Position numbers and translations under genes: made by a program. From NCBI RefSeq assembly GCF_047729875.1, contig NZ_CP159826.1:2976001-3040000 (forward strand): DNA of 64,000 nt, given 5' to 3'. Shown here in pieces: positions 17,460-26,698 of the stretch. The stretch's first letter is position 1. Each line of letters begins with the position of its first letter. The notes under the pieces are model-generated. The model was not told the DNA's origin and ran no database searches. It saw nothing but the letters and a program-made list of their open reading frames with translations. The stretch comes from Marimicrobium sp913061115 (GTDB lineage: Bacteria; Pseudomonadota; Gammaproteobacteria; Pseudomonadales; Halieaceae).

Positions 17460-19091
17460 TTAATCCTCGTACGCGTGACCTATGGCACGACCATAGTTCG
17501 CGTCTGGGTTACGTGTGAAGTTACGCTCCCAAGCCGCAAAGCCTACGATTGGAGCATCGCCGCCTACATTAGCACACACCAAATCACCATTTGTTACCAC
17601 TCCTGCTGACGGGGTAACATCGTAAGCACAAACTCCCAGAACACCAGCATCGCTAGACTCCATCGCAAGCGCTGCCCATCCAAACACGGCGCCGGCAAGG
17701 TCTACAGTAATTGTAGTGGAGGCTGCCGCTTCCAGAACGGGCGTATCACCCCATTGAATTACGTTCACTTCGTAATACAGCTCGTTTGTCTGAACGGTGC
17801 CAGGAGGCGTAGGAGAAATCACGATTTGATCATTCGGGACTTCCTCTTCCAGCTCTTCGCGATCGTAAACGATAGGCGTTACGGTCAGCGGAAGATCGCG
17901 GAAGTCACATCCTCGTAATACACCCAACGCTGGGGGGACTGCAGGGACGGCTACAAGTGGCCCGCGAGGACAACCTGGATTAAGCTCCTTGGACGTAGGA
18001 TCGAATGCGCCAGCGCCAGTAATGGACCCAAGATACATCGGCAAATCAAGCATCGTATACTGCCCGGGCACTGTTATAACCCAGTCGGTATTAACCGTTA
18101 CATCGGCTTGCACGTTCTTGGACCACTCGTTGATCGCAACTCTGCCACCAAGTAGGCTACGAATAGGACCGTACTCACCGATGTCAGCCATACCAGCGAC
18201 AGAGGCACTCAGTGGAGCACCGCCGTTCAGGTCAGGGTAGTCGTAACCCTGCAAATCTTCGATGTCTAGCGGAGCAGCAGCAACCTGGTTAGTGATCGAT
18301 GGACCGTCCAGGAAGTTACGGATCATGACCGCAGTATCACCCATCTCGATACCTGCTGTGGTGTCCTTAATGACCCAAGCCACCTTCATAAAGTTATCCG
18401 CTGTGTCAAAATTGCTTGTCAACCCGTTGAGCACGGTTTGCTCGGAGTTAACAACGCCATTCTGGGCGGGGTTAGCTGCACCAGGAGATGGCAAAGAAGT
18501 GTTGTATTCATTCACCGCGGCATAGCGCAGGAAGTTGTTTTGAAGTCCATCGCAATCTGCAGGAAAGCCTATGTCGGCGCCCGTAGTATTGTGCTCAGCG
18601 GCTACCGCGATTGGCTGCGTTTCATTAATCGTGCGGCCCATCCCGATAACTTCTATATAACCTTCTTCGGCAAAATCTGCGAAGATGGCGGGAACTTGGA
18701 AGTAGGGCGCGCCGCTCTCACCGAGCGTTTCATATCCAGCCTGTGGCACCGTGCACGTATTGTCGTTGGTGTAAAATCGGACATTGTCGCCGTCGTTGTC
18801 GAGCCAGCCGTTAAAGACGTCGAAGGGAGACATTACGACGTTGAAGTCGAGCGCATCCATTGAGTCCGTGGCGCGACGTAATCGAACCTTGACGACTTGA
18901 GTACTGGCAGAGGTATTAATAATGGACACACCAGTGGTCCAATTATCTCTAACCGTGTAGTAAGGAACAATCGCAAGATCGCCAATGGACGTGTTGCCGC
19001 CCAATGTTTGAGCATTGATTGTTCCCGCGTAGCCAGCAGCCGCAGCAGACACCGCGAGAGCAAGGCTTAAGGGCTTAAATGATACTTTCAT
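17460..19091 (-). CDS. Abundant-looking exported protein of unknown function (candidate surface protein)
   Basis: I do not recognise a family. The 543-residue product has a clear signal peptide (MKVSFKPLSLALAVSAAAAG, predicted cleavage after INA near residue 27). The mature protein is acidic, rich in Asn, Thr, Val and Gly, low in Lys, and predicted mostly beta. It contains six Cys (in NTCTV, ADCDG, GCPRG, GCDFR, VCAYD, VCANV), which could form disulfides. No lipobox, sortase motif, PEP-CTERM tail or transmembrane barrel signature is obvious. A strong promoter, an AGGAG site eight bases from the ATG and a dedicated terminator imply a single-gene, high-level transcript. The neighbours (parvulin, glycosyltransferases, sulfotransferases, type II secretion) fit a secreted or S-layer-like glycoprotein, but this is inference. 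Confidence 0.7.
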   Translation of the reverse strand: MKVSFKPLSLALAVSAAAAGYAGTINAQTLGGNTSIGDLAIVPYYTVRDNWTTGVSIINTSASTQVVKVRLRRATDSMDALDFNVVMSPFDVFNGWLDNDGDNVRFYTNDNTCTVPQAGYETLGESGAPYFQVPAIFADFAEEGYIEVIGMGRTINETQPIAVAAEHNTTGADIGFPADCDGLQNNFLRYAAVNEYNTSLPSPGAANPAQNGVVNSEQTVLNGLTSNFDTADNFMKVAWVIKDTTAGIEMGDTAVMIRNFLDGPSITNQVAAAPLDIEDLQGYDYPDLNGGAPLSASVAGMADIGEYGPIRSLLGGRVAINEWSKNVQADVTVNTDWVITVPGQYTMLDLPMYLGSITGAGAFDPTSKELNPGCPRGPLVAVPAVPPALGVLRGCDFRDLPLTVTPIVYDREELEEEVPNDQIVISPTPPGTVQTNELYYEVNVIQWGDTPVLEAAASTTITVDLAGAVFGWAALAMESSDAGVLGVCAYDVTPSAGVVTNGDLVCANVGGDAPIVGFAAWERNFTRNPDANYGRAIGHAYED

Positions 19092-19146
19092 AATGGAGAC
19101 TCCTAAGGGTTCACTTTGTACAACCGAATATTAGATTGCTAGCGCT

Positions 19147-19174
19147 ATTATTGCTAACTGTAGCTAGCTGTCAA
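19147..19174 (-). promoter_or_regulatory. Strong sigma-70-like promoter of the exported protein gene
   Basis: Read on the minus strand, a perfect TTGACA box (19169-19174) and an AATAAT box (19147-19152, one mismatch to TATAAT) are 16 bases apart. The leader is about 50 bases. It contains AGGAG at 19100-19104. GCTAGC-type palindromes (at 19138-19143 and around 19161-19168) flank the boxes and might bind a regulator. Confidence 0.65.
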
Positions 19175-19187
19175 CCTGCAACTGCAT

Positions 19188-19637
19188 CTAATAATTAACA
19201 GAAAACCACCATTGATCTTGAGAAAACACCCACTTTTCTCTCAGACGTTCGGGGGTCGCCCCTATTAACGACGATGCCGAAGAGGTTTGTTTGATAGGCT
19301 CGGACATGACCCTCACCACCACACTTGCCACAGCTGCGTCGCTATCATAGTTAACTACTTCAACTCCTGTCAACTCTAAGTCGACCGCATAAGAAAACTT
19401 TTTTGCATACAACTGCTTAGAGAATATAGCTCGATAGCTTGGAGTCGTGTATTCCCACGCCTTTTTATAATCACGCGCCACCAGCGCCTGGTATCGCTCG
19501 CGCACTCTCTGCTCCAAAATAGCCCGCTGAGCATCGTCCCACTGAGGGCCGCTTGCACAACCGCCCGACAAGCCTAGCAACACCAGCAGGAGGCCGATAA
19601 GCAAAGGGGAAATACGATGCAATAAATTTCTTAACAT
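19188..19637 (-). CDS. Small lipoprotein with NTF2-like pattern
   Basis: The 149-residue product has a lipoprotein signal peptide ending in LSGGC (Cys27), then a helix-rich start (AQRAILEQRVRERYQALVARDYKKAWEYTTP) and beta strands ending in WVFSQDQWWFSVNY. This order resembles NTF2/SnoaL-like domains, but I cannot name a family. It should be anchored in the inner or outer membrane. It lies between gspD and the exported protein gene; the 298-base gap to gspD suggests it is not simply the last gene of the secretion operon. I considered a GspS-type pilotin and rejected it on fold. The ATG at 19637 is preferred over a GTG at 19652. Confidence 0.65.
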   Translation of the reverse strand: MLRNLLHRISPLLIGLLLVLLGLSGGCASGPQWDDAQRAILEQRVRERYQALVARDYKKAWEYTTPSYRAIFSKQLYAKKFSYAVDLELTGVEVVNYDSDAAVASVVVRVMSEPIKQTSSASSLIGATPERLREKWVFSQDQWWFSVNY

Positions 19638-19935
19638 ATTGTTTTTAATCACTATTATTGGATACCCCTGAGATTATACGCAACTGTAAAAACAAAGCAA
19701 GTAGGCCGTACAAGCGCAGCCTCCCGCACAGTGAAGCAGCGGCCTGAAGAGACGGTTTATGTCGGCGAGCCCCATTGTGCCCCCACATGAGAGTGAGCCT
19801 ACTGCAATTTGGCGGGGCCTAAAAAACCAACCCCAAGCGCAGGGGTTAGCAGCAGCGATCTGCACTTTACCCAAATCAGACGATGTGAAAAGTACCATTA
19901 ATAATCAACGGATACATGCTCAACAGTGGCTGACA

Positions 19936-22095
19936 CTAGGGCGTTTCAATCAGGTCCATGTGCCGAACCTGAGCGCGCATTTCTTCACTGACCTCGCGCA
20001 GGTCATTTTCAGACACCAATGCGCGTGGGGTAATGATGACCAACAGTTCTGTGCGACGATTTTCTTTCTTTGTGCTCCCGAACAGTGGGCCTACCAGAGG
20101 CAACTGAGACAGAAACGGAATGCCAGATTCGCCATTTGCCGCGTTTTCACGGATCAGCCCCCCGAGCACTACCGATTGACCTGACCTGACAGAGACTCGG
20201 CTCATGATGCTGCGCTCCAGGAATGTCGGCTGCCCGTTGACCCCCTGCGGACCCACGTCAGTAACAGATTGCTCAATGTCCATGGTGACTAGGCCACCGG
20301 CGTTCACCGACGGCGTCACTTTGAGCTGCACACCGGTATCCTTGTAGGTGACGGACTGGGTAATCCTGTCGTTAACGGCTAAACCCGTGCTTTGCTCGCT
20401 GATGATGGGCACCTGGTCACCGACATGGATAAACGCGGTGTTATTGTCCAAAACCATGACCGAGGGCGTCGAAATCACGTTCAACAGAGATTCTTCAGCT
20501 AAGGCACTCAGCACCGCCTTGATGTTACCCGCGGCATTGGCAACGGTATAAGAGAAGCCAGCCCCAGTCGCAGCGGCAAGAGGTCCACCCAGTGCCGACA
20601 GCAGGCCCGTGCCTTCATTGTCGCCGTTGAGTCCGTTACTGAATGTCCACTCGAGGCCATATTGGAGCGTATCGGTGAGCGTCACTTCCAGAATGCTGGC
20701 CTCGATAATGACCTGCGTGGCCACCGTGTCGAGCTGCTCTAAAGCCGTTTTAATCATGTCAAACTGCTTTCCCGTGGAATAGATCATCAGCGCATTGTTA
20801 TCATCATCAGCGACCACCCGCACATCCTCCATCGCAGATGGGCCACGAGACTCGGAAAGAGCACCAATAGAGGTGATGCTGCTGCCTTGGTCGCGAGAAT
20901 CATCACGTATGGATGCAAAGCCACTGCGGCCGTCGCCCATAGTCTGCATCGACATACCCGGAGCAACCCCACCACCACTATCACCATTAGAGTCCGATTC
21001 CATCGTGGTCACGACCCCTAGCTCATCCGCATACAGACCGTTCAGTAGTTCGGATATTCGGCGAGCACTCGTGTTTTGAACCGGATAAACGAAAATTCGC
21101 TTCTCAAACCTGGAGTCGGGCGCGCTGTCCAAACGCTCGATCCAGACTCCCAACGTATCCAGATAGTGGCTGCGTGGCGTCACAATGAGCAAGCTATTCA
21201 GGCGCTTGACCGGCACAATGCGGACAAGGTCTTCTTGCCCGCCGTCGTCGAGCATAACGGATAGCGCTTCTGCGACGTCTTCGACATTACTATTTTCAAG
21301 CGGAAACATACCGACAGACATACCTTGCAGTTGATCGACATCGAATGTGGTCACAATATCGAGCCACCCATCTAACTGGTCACGTGTGCCTGCGAGCATG
21401 AGTATATTGCGGCTATTGTCGACTAAAACAAAAGAGCGCTCCTCGGCGACGGGCCGGAGTATTTCAGCCATATTGGTGGCGCTGATGTATCGCAGCGGAA
21501 CAATAATCGTGCTGAACCCAGCATCACCACTGGCCGGATTGGCGATCTCCGGGGAAAGCCTGCTGCCCTGTGATCCGGTCACCAGATAGCGGCCATCTGA
21601 CCCCTTGATCAGCAAGGCATTATTGGCCTTGAGCAAGGATTCCAGCACCTCCAGTAATTCGCCACGCGGTATCGGGGTACGTGTGCGCAGAGTGACCTGG
21701 CCCTTAACAGGGCGATCAACGACATAATCGAGCTGCAGGATATCCCCCATGATGGCATGCATCACCTCGCTCAACGGCGCCTTCTCAAAATTTAGACTGA
21801 CATCGTCACCGATAAACTTTACTGGCTCGGGCACGGCTGGCATCCGCCACTGCGCATCATTCCCGCGATAAAGGGTTGGGGCTGCTCGCTGCTCGCCGCC
21901 GGCGTTAGCGTCAGCAAGCGCCGCGGCAGAGGTAGACAGCGCTGCCGATGCATCCACAAAAGGTTTGGAAGCCGCCGGAGATGCCTCCTGCGAATCTGCA
22001 CTATCAGACGTCACAGTAGTGGCCTGCTCACTGTCCATCGTGGCACAACTGGCCAACAAACAAGACACAAGCACCATTTTCAGAGTTCGAAACAT
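19936..22095 (-). CDS. gspD: Type II secretion secretin GspD
   Basis: GspD forms the outer-membrane channel of the type II secretion system. The protein (719 residues) begins with a signal ending in a lipobox-like LLASC, so it may be lipidated and need no separate pilotin. Periplasmic N0-N3 domains follow: FEKAPLSEVMHAIMGDILQLDYV is cut here as the N0 region around residue 100, and the repeated IVPLRYISATNMAEIL-type blocks are the N1-N3 repeats. The C-terminal secretin domain ends with GIPFLSQLPLVGPLFG and TELLVIITP. A 60-residue Gly/Ser/Asp-rich insert sits within N3. I chose ATG 22095, which places the hydrophobic stretch directly at the N-terminus; a GTG at 22146 overlaps the gspC stop by four bases and is the alternative. 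It is the last gene of the operon. Confidence 0.95.
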   Translation of the reverse strand: MFRTLKMVLVSCLLASCATMDSEQATTVTSDSADSQEASPAASKPFVDASAALSTSAAALADANAGGEQRAAPTLYRGNDAQWRMPAVPEPVKFIGDDVSLNFEKAPLSEVMHAIMGDILQLDYVVDRPVKGQVTLRTRTPIPRGELLEVLESLLKANNALLIKGSDGRYLVTGSQGSRLSPEIANPASGDAGFSTIIVPLRYISATNMAEILRPVAEERSFVLVDNSRNILMLAGTRDQLDGWLDIVTTFDVDQLQGMSVGMFPLENSNVEDVAEALSVMLDDGGQEDLVRIVPVKRLNSLLIVTPRSHYLDTLGVWIERLDSAPDSRFEKRIFVYPVQNTSARRISELLNGLYADELGVVTTMESDSNGDSGGGVAPGMSMQTMGDGRSGFASIRDDSRDQGSSITSIGALSESRGPSAMEDVRVVADDDNNALMIYSTGKQFDMIKTALEQLDTVATQVIIEASILEVTLTDTLQYGLEWTFSNGLNGDNEGTGLLSALGGPLAAATGAGFSYTVANAAGNIKAVLSALAEESLLNVISTPSVMVLDNNTAFIHVGDQVPIISEQSTGLAVNDRITQSVTYKDTGVQLKVTPSVNAGGLVTMDIEQSVTDVGPQGVNGQPTFLERSIMSRVSVRSGQSVVLGGLIRENAANGESGIPFLSQLPLVGPLFGSTKKENRRTELLVIITPRALVSENDLREVSEEMRAQVRHMDLIETP

Positions 22096-22142
22096 AGAGA
22101 ATCCCACCGGCTGGATTGTTGTAGTGTTAGTAACCGCGCCGC

Positions 22143-22700
22143 TCACGGCTTTTTAGCCTTATCGGCTGATATAATAATGGAGGCGGGCTGCAGCACTAGG
22201 GTTTCCTGCCGCGAACCTGAGGAAAACACGGCCTCATTGACGCCGACTGATTCCAGCGTCCATTCGTCTAATATTTCTCCGATACCCAGGCGCTGTGTTT
22301 TGCCCTTCGAAGTGGCGATAATGCCGACAGAATCGCCAGTGCCGAATAATCCGACCAATTTAAAGCCTTTGAATTGTGCGGGTTTAGGGCTCTCGGCCGC
22401 CGAAACACTCGAGGCCACAAAAGGACGTCGAGCGGCCCACAGCAATGGTCTGTCACGAATTTCGTTACTCTGTTGCGACGTTATCGTTTTGCGGGGCTGT
22501 GAGCTCGCCACTTGCAGTGAATCTGCTGCCGGCAAGACCACATCGGGCGTTGATAAAAGCGCAAGATATGCACCACCGTATACCAGCTGCAGGATCAACA
22601 GCAAACCAAGCAGTAATATAACGAATTCAATTCGACGCTCCGCTAGCAGCGGGTTCACCCTGACCCGGTACCGGTCTCTCACCGAATGCCATCGCATCAT
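22143..22700 (-). CDS. gspC: Type II secretion protein GspC, short form without PDZ domain
   Basis: GspC links the inner-membrane platform to the secretin. The 185-residue protein has a short cytoplasmic N-terminus, one membrane helix (about residues 24-48), a Ser-rich linker and a homology region (FKGFKLVGLFG through ETLVLQPAS, about residues 108-172). It ends there. The C-terminal PDZ or coiled-coil domain of typical GspC (about 270-300 residues) is absent. Its overlap with gspM (22697-22700) implies translational coupling. Its position after gspM, rather than at the head of the operon, is atypical relative to the E. coli or Vibrio layout. Confidence 0.88.
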   Translation of the reverse strand: MMRWHSVRDRYRVRVNPLLAERRIEFVILLLGLLLILQLVYGGAYLALLSTPDVVLPAADSLQVASSQPRKTITSQQSNEIRDRPLLWAARRPFVASSVSAAESPKPAQFKGFKLVGLFGTGDSVGIIATSKGKTQRLGIGEILDEWTLESVGVNEAVFSSGSRQETLVLQPASIIISADKAKKP

Positions 22701-23257
22701 AGTATCGCTCTGAGTGCGAGCAACTGCAGGCTCACGACCACAATCTGTTCCTTGGCACCTGAGCGGCCAGACCGGAGCGGTCTCATTTCCAGAGACTCAA
22801 CCAACAGCAGGGGCCTGAATTTGGCGATATCAGTCAGCGCGGCATCCACCCCAGATATATCACCCTGCACGCTAAGGTTTATATTGATATGATCAAAATG
22901 TTCTTGTTCGCGCAGCGGAAGCACTTGGCTATTGCTGACAGTGAGTCCGGCATCCGAAAAAATCTGCCTAATATCACTTTGTAATGTCGTCGACACCGAC
23001 GCTGTGTCACCCGTAGCAGGATACACCAGCGTTGACACTTGCCTACTCGCCAGATTAGAAGCGTGACGAAGTTCATCTTCATGTTCAATGAGCCCATACT
23101 GACGAGCAATGCGTGGTATTAACTGATCAATGTTGGACTGGTAATCACGGTGCAAACCCCACAATCCAAATAAGGTGTTAACGTAAAATACCACTGGCAA
23201 CAGCAAAGTAAGCCCGCAAATCCAAGCGCTACGACGGTGCGACCGCAGCCATATCAT
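22697..23257 (-). CDS. gspM: Type II secretion protein GspM
   Basis: The 186-residue product fits GspM by position between gspL and gspC and by architecture: a single N-terminal membrane helix (about residues 13-33), a coiled region (QSNIDQLIPRIARQYGLIEHEDEL) and a ferredoxin-like periplasmic domain ending in EQIVVVSLQLLALRAIL. GspM partners GspL in the inner-membrane platform. It overlaps gspL by four bases. Sequence conservation in this family is low, so the call relies partly on context. Confidence 0.85.
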   Translation of the reverse strand: MIWLRSHRRSAWICGLTLLLPVVFYVNTLFGLWGLHRDYQSNIDQLIPRIARQYGLIEHEDELRHASNLASRQVSTLVYPATGDTASVSTTLQSDIRQIFSDAGLTVSNSQVLPLREQEHFDHININLSVQGDISGVDAALTDIAKFRPLLLVESLEMRPLRSGRSGAKEQIVVVSLQLLALRAIL

Positions 23258-24270
23258 TGTAGTGGCGCCTCGCGAAGACGAATATTCAGGTAGAAATTCT
23301 CACCCTCAGAACCTCTAACCCGGGTAATGGCACGAGGCGCAGTGACCTCTGCGTACTCAGGCTGGCCGGCTAAACGCTGCATAATAGAGGCGGCATCCGC
23401 TGCACCACCTTGCAAATTCACATCAAGACCTTTAATGGTAAATCTTTGAATAAACTCGCCATCCTTCAGCAAATGCGTCAGGCGACTAATTTCAATGTGC
23501 GGATTTGGGTAAGCCATTGCTATTTCGTTCGCAGAGACAATCATCTCGTTGGCCAGCCCGAGAGAGGAACGCAAGCGCGCTGCATCCTGAGATTCTATCT
23601 CGGTGGTTGCTGCCATTTCTTCCACTCGCTTCAACTCCAACGCCTTAAGGCCTGCGGCGACTCCAACGATTGACGCTATCAACAGTGCCGCAACAGCCAC
23701 CATCGCGGCTACTCGTAACAGACGTTTTTTATAGTTCCCCTCGCGCAGACCTTCACCAAAGCCTCGTATCACCACCATTTCACCATCGATCTGCGCCCAT
23801 ACCTCCTGTTGGCGGGGATCGTGAGCGTCAAACTTTGACACGAGATAAGCCATCGCAGAACTCTTTGAGGCAATCGCTAACGCGACTCCAATCTTCGACT
23901 CATCCCTGTAAGCAATGTGCCAGCCATAACTGGTGTCATCAGCCGAAAATGGGCTATGCGCGCTGCACTCCAATGCCAGTACCGCCTCAAGGTCTTCCTC
24001 TACCGCCGCCGGCAGGTCCAGCCTTTTCGATAATACTAGCGCCTCCGGCAGCAGTATCGCAGAGTATATAGTTCCCGTGGCATCGCTACGTTTTCCTGCC
24101 TGGTAGTAGACCTCACTGCGCTCACGACGCAAACAAACAACGTCATCAAAACGCTGACGGATCGGAGAGTCGTGCCCCCACAGTAGGCTGCGCCAAGCAC
24201 CCAGCCAGTGTCGGCCGAGGTTGCGCATATCATAGCCAAACAGCTCCCACTTTTGGGCTGATTCAAGCAT
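23254..24270 (-). CDS. gspL: Type II secretion protein GspL
   Basis: The 338-residue protein has an actin-like cytoplasmic N-terminal part, a membrane helix near residues 185-210 (VAAMVAVAALLIASIVGVAAG) and a periplasmic coiled coil with a small ferredoxin-like end. GspL recruits the GspE ATPase to the membrane. The start ATG at 24270 shares one base with the gspK stop (TGATG), indicating coupled translation; a TTG one codon upstream is less likely. The cytoplasmic domain is shorter than in Vibrio EpsL (about 400 residues in total). Confidence 0.87.
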   Translation of the reverse strand: MLESAQKWELFGYDMRNLGRHWLGAWRSLLWGHDSPIRQRFDDVVCLRRERSEVYYQAGKRSDATGTIYSAILLPEALVLSKRLDLPAAVEEDLEAVLALECSAHSPFSADDTSYGWHIAYRDESKIGVALAIASKSSAMAYLVSKFDAHDPRQQEVWAQIDGEMVVIRGFGEGLREGNYKKRLLRVAAMVAVAALLIASIVGVAAGLKALELKRVEEMAATTEIESQDAARLRSSLGLANEMIVSANEIAMAYPNPHIEISRLTHLLKDGEFIQRFTIKGLDVNLQGGAADAASIMQRLAGQPEYAEVTAPRAITRVRGSEGENFYLNIRLREAPLQ

Positions 24271-25181
24271 CAAAGAACCTCATTTGACCGTTCATAGACC
24301 CGCGGTGGCTCAGTGCGCACTGTCTGCCAGGGCAGCACAGACCCGACTCCAGCGCCAACCGATATCCACCTTCGGCGCAACCATGTCTGGTCGCCATACT
24401 TCACCAAAGCATCGGCCCGGTAAGACCCTGACAGCGAAAGCGTATTGCCCGGTCGCCTACCGTCAACGTTGGACCCGACCGGCATTTCAGGGCGACGAGC
24501 AAGCCCATTCAATTCTCCTGAGTTTGTTTGATCGGCAACCGGCAACATTGCTGCGAGTAACGCTTCCCAATCTGCACCAGCGTCATCGGTCTCCTGCGCC
24601 GCAACAAAATCTCTGACCGCTTCAAATATCGTCCGGTTCATCCCATCTACGCGAAGCAAATCTTCCGTCTCTCGAAACGCGCCACCTGTGGCGCGCCACT
24701 TTACCACATTCTCTGCCAGAGTATTTGCCTCTCCCTCTGGCACCTGCGCCAGCATCACAAAGAGAGAAGCCAATGCCGCCTGGGGTGCCTTATTCACGTC
24801 AAGAAGGTCTGCGGCGGGAAACAGCATGACTAAAACCTCGGAATTCCCTAAGTCATAAACCCCTGACAAAAGACTCTGCTCATCCGCAGCCGGGACTTGT
24901 GCAAGCAATCGTTCAGCTAGCATCAACTGAATCGCACCATCTGCGGCAGCCACCGCTTTAGCCCTCGCCACATGCAGCTGAGCCATCTGAGTATCCACTC
25001 TGGCATGCGATACAATGCCAGCCACCAGCAGCGACATGCCCGCGATGAACCATACGACAATAGCCAGCGCAACACCCTTCTGGCCTCCCATTGAAGTATT
25101 TAGCCGCAGAGCCTGTAATGAAATGGCTGGATTTTTGGCCGTGTGACATCCAATACAGACTTCACTGTTTAGCTCAGCCAT
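24270..25181 (-). CDS. gspK: Type II secretion minor pseudopilin GspK
   Basis: GspK caps the pseudopilus tip. The processing site reads QKG followed by VALAIVVWFIAG, with a non-Glu residue at position 5 as is normal for GspK. The large C-terminal domain includes LLDVNKAPQAALASLF and ETEDLLRVDGM helix-hairpin-helix-like blocks found in GspK. The ATG at 25181 lies two bases past the gspJ stop and gives a long leader of about 36 residues. An ATG at 25091 would give a typical 6-residue leader but has no visible ribosome site. The true start is uncertain. Confidence 0.88.
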   Translation of the reverse strand: MAELNSEVCIGCHTAKNPAISLQALRLNTSMGGQKGVALAIVVWFIAGMSLLVAGIVSHARVDTQMAQLHVARAKAVAAADGAIQLMLAERLLAQVPAADEQSLLSGVYDLGNSEVLVMLFPAADLLDVNKAPQAALASLFVMLAQVPEGEANTLAENVVKWRATGGAFRETEDLLRVDGMNRTIFEAVRDFVAAQETDDAGADWEALLAAMLPVADQTNSGELNGLARRPEMPVGSNVDGRRPGNTLSLSGSYRADALVKYGDQTWLRRRWISVGAGVGSVLPWQTVRTEPPRVYERSNEVL

Positions 25182-25183
25182 GG

Positions 25184-25795
25184 CTACTGTTTTACCTGTA
25201 CTATGAGGTCTGGCCAATTTCGCCCTGCCGCCTTCACGCTTAACTTCACTGCAGCAGGCCTGCTGTTATCAGTGCGCGTGTTCTCTACCCAATCCTTGCC
25301 ATAGCTCTCGCGCGTCAACACTGTAAACTCTTCCAATTGGGTGATCATCACCCGTGAGGGTTTGTCCTTCCAGTCTTTCGGCGTCGTGCCGCCATTTTTT
25401 TCCTGCCAACGAAGGACTAGTTGATCATCTTCTTTTGCGACCCTGACGCTGTACGTGCCACCATAACGCTCGCCGAACAGCACCGTTGCGTCCAACTCCA
25501 AGAAACCATTGCCGCTAATAAAATAACTTTGATCCGCGGTAGAACCACCTAGTGTTAGCTTATTAGGATCGGTGCCGCTCGATGCTGACGCCAACAGGTC
25601 GCGCAAAAAAATACTGACACTACGCACCTCATCCACACGGTTTGTCATTCTTTCGATCGCGCTTTGAGTATTTGCCAACGTGCGCAGTCCGGTGACGGTG
25701 GCCATCATTACCAGTGACAGTATCGTCAGCGCGACCATGACCTCCACCAGAGTAAAACCTTCTGCGCCATCCGTTGCGCGCACCTCACGTGTCAC
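25184..25795 (-). CDS. gspJ: Type II secretion minor pseudopilin GspJ
   Basis: The prepilin motif EGFTLVEVMVALTILSLV, with Gly at -1 and Glu at +5, follows a 13-residue leader. The 203-residue length is normal for GspJ. The globular domain contains VRSVSIFLRDLLA and ends in LSVKAAGRNWPDLIVQ. It starts with a GTG that overlaps the gspI stop by four bases (GTGA). GspJ joins GspI and GspK at the tip of the periplasmic pseudopilus. Confidence 0.92.
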   Translation of the reverse strand: MTREVRATDGAEGFTLVEVMVALTILSLVMMATVTGLRTLANTQSAIERMTNRVDEVRSVSIFLRDLLASASSGTDPNKLTLGGSTADQSYFISGNGFLELDATVLFGERYGGTYSVRVAKEDDQLVLRWQEKNGGTTPKDWKDKPSRVMITQLEEFTVLTRESYGKDWVENTRTDNSRPAAVKLSVKAAGRNWPDLIVQVKQ

Positions 25796-26190
25796 GGCAC
25801 ATACCCCCCGACGACAGAGTTCAACACGACTTCGCGCCGCTTACCGCCATCACTCCAGCTCACCCCCACTTTAATTTCATGCAAAACAGGTACAGTGGAA
25901 CCTCTCCCTATAGCGATAGGCACTGTCGTCACATACCAATCAAAACCTCCATCAGCTTCTCCAGTAGCATTGACGCCCGACGCAGGTACACTGCCATTAT
26001 CTGCCAGCAGAGAACGGGCGAGCTCGACGCCGTAAGCGTATTTTTCATCGACGCGCACATTGCGGGTGGCACCACCCGCGGCCTGATACAAAGCGCCCAG
26101 GGCAAGGGCCAGGATAGAAATCGCCACAACCATTTCCAGCAGCGAAAAACCGGCAGATGACGTTACGCGCCTAGCGCTATTCAAACGCAT
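25792..26190 (-). CDS. gspI: Type II secretion minor pseudopilin GspI
   Basis: The 132-residue protein has the prepilin site AGFSLLEMVVAISILALA after a 14-residue leader, with Glu at +5, and ends in an EIKVGVSWSDGGKRREVVL block typical of the small GspI fold (the V-W motif is common near the GspI C-terminus). GspI nucleates the tip complex with GspJ and GspK. Start ATG 26190 overlaps gspH by 14 bases. Confidence 0.92.
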   Translation of the reverse strand: MRLNSARRVTSSAGFSLLEMVVAISILALALGALYQAAGGATRNVRVDEKYAYGVELARSLLADNGSVPASGVNATGEADGGFDWYVTTVPIAIGRGSTVPVLHEIKVGVSWSDGGKRREVVLNSVVGGYVP

Positions 26191-26656
26191 ACTTTTCCTG
26201 TGTGACGCGACCCACCAGCCAATCCACTGTGATTTTTACACCAGATCCGTTCGGCTGTGCTATTTCGACGTCACCACCACTAGAACCTCCCTCTGGATAG
26301 AAGCGAAAAACACCCTCACCATCCCGATTAACCTCGCGCGCAGCATGCACTACAATTCTGAAGGTCTCAGGCAGTTGCGTTGTGCGCCCATTCAGTCGCA
26401 CGACATTGGTTTGGGGGTTTATCGAGACGTCTTGCGTCTTACCACTGTTAACCGCTTTATAGCGCGCCGATAACAGCGTAGTAATCACATCTCGAGTCGC
26501 CTGTCGGTACTGCATCGACTCATAAAACCGGACAGACGCAGGAATCGACGCGGCCATCACTAGGCCAACAATGGTAATGGCGACGAGCAACTCTACTATA
26601 GTGAAGCCAGAATAATTTTTTTGCCGGCTCACTGCCGCAGGCGACACTGCATTCAT
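26177..26656 (-). CDS. gspH: Type II secretion minor pseudopilin GspH
   Basis: The 159-residue product has the prepilin motif SGFTIVELLVAITIVGLV after a 17-residue leader, with Glu at +5, and a GspH-type beta domain (DVSINPQTNVVRLNGR, FRFYPEGGSSGGDVEI). GspH connects the tip complex to the GspG shaft. Start ATG 26656 lies 42 bases after the gspG stop. Confidence 0.92.
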   Translation of the reverse strand: MNAVSPAAVSRQKNYSGFTIVELLVAITIVGLVMAASIPASVRFYESMQYRQATRDVITTLLSARYKAVNSGKTQDVSINPQTNVVRLNGRTTQLPETFRIVVHAAREVNRDGEGVFRFYPEGGSSGGDVEIAQPNGSGVKITVDWLVGRVTQEKYAFE

Positions 26657-26698
26657 AACTGCGTCCGCTATAAGCGATTGACTACCCGTTGAAGAAAT

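Noticed and set aside
19188..19637. Small lipoprotein as the GspS pilotin of the secretion system
   Set aside because: The fold pattern is NTF2-like rather than the four-helix or AspS-type pilotin, and 298 bases separate it from gspD.
19674..19898. 74-codon minus-strand frame between the lipoprotein and gspD
   Set aside because: Cys/Gly-rich mixture without a family, no ribosome site, and the gap is better read as intergenic.
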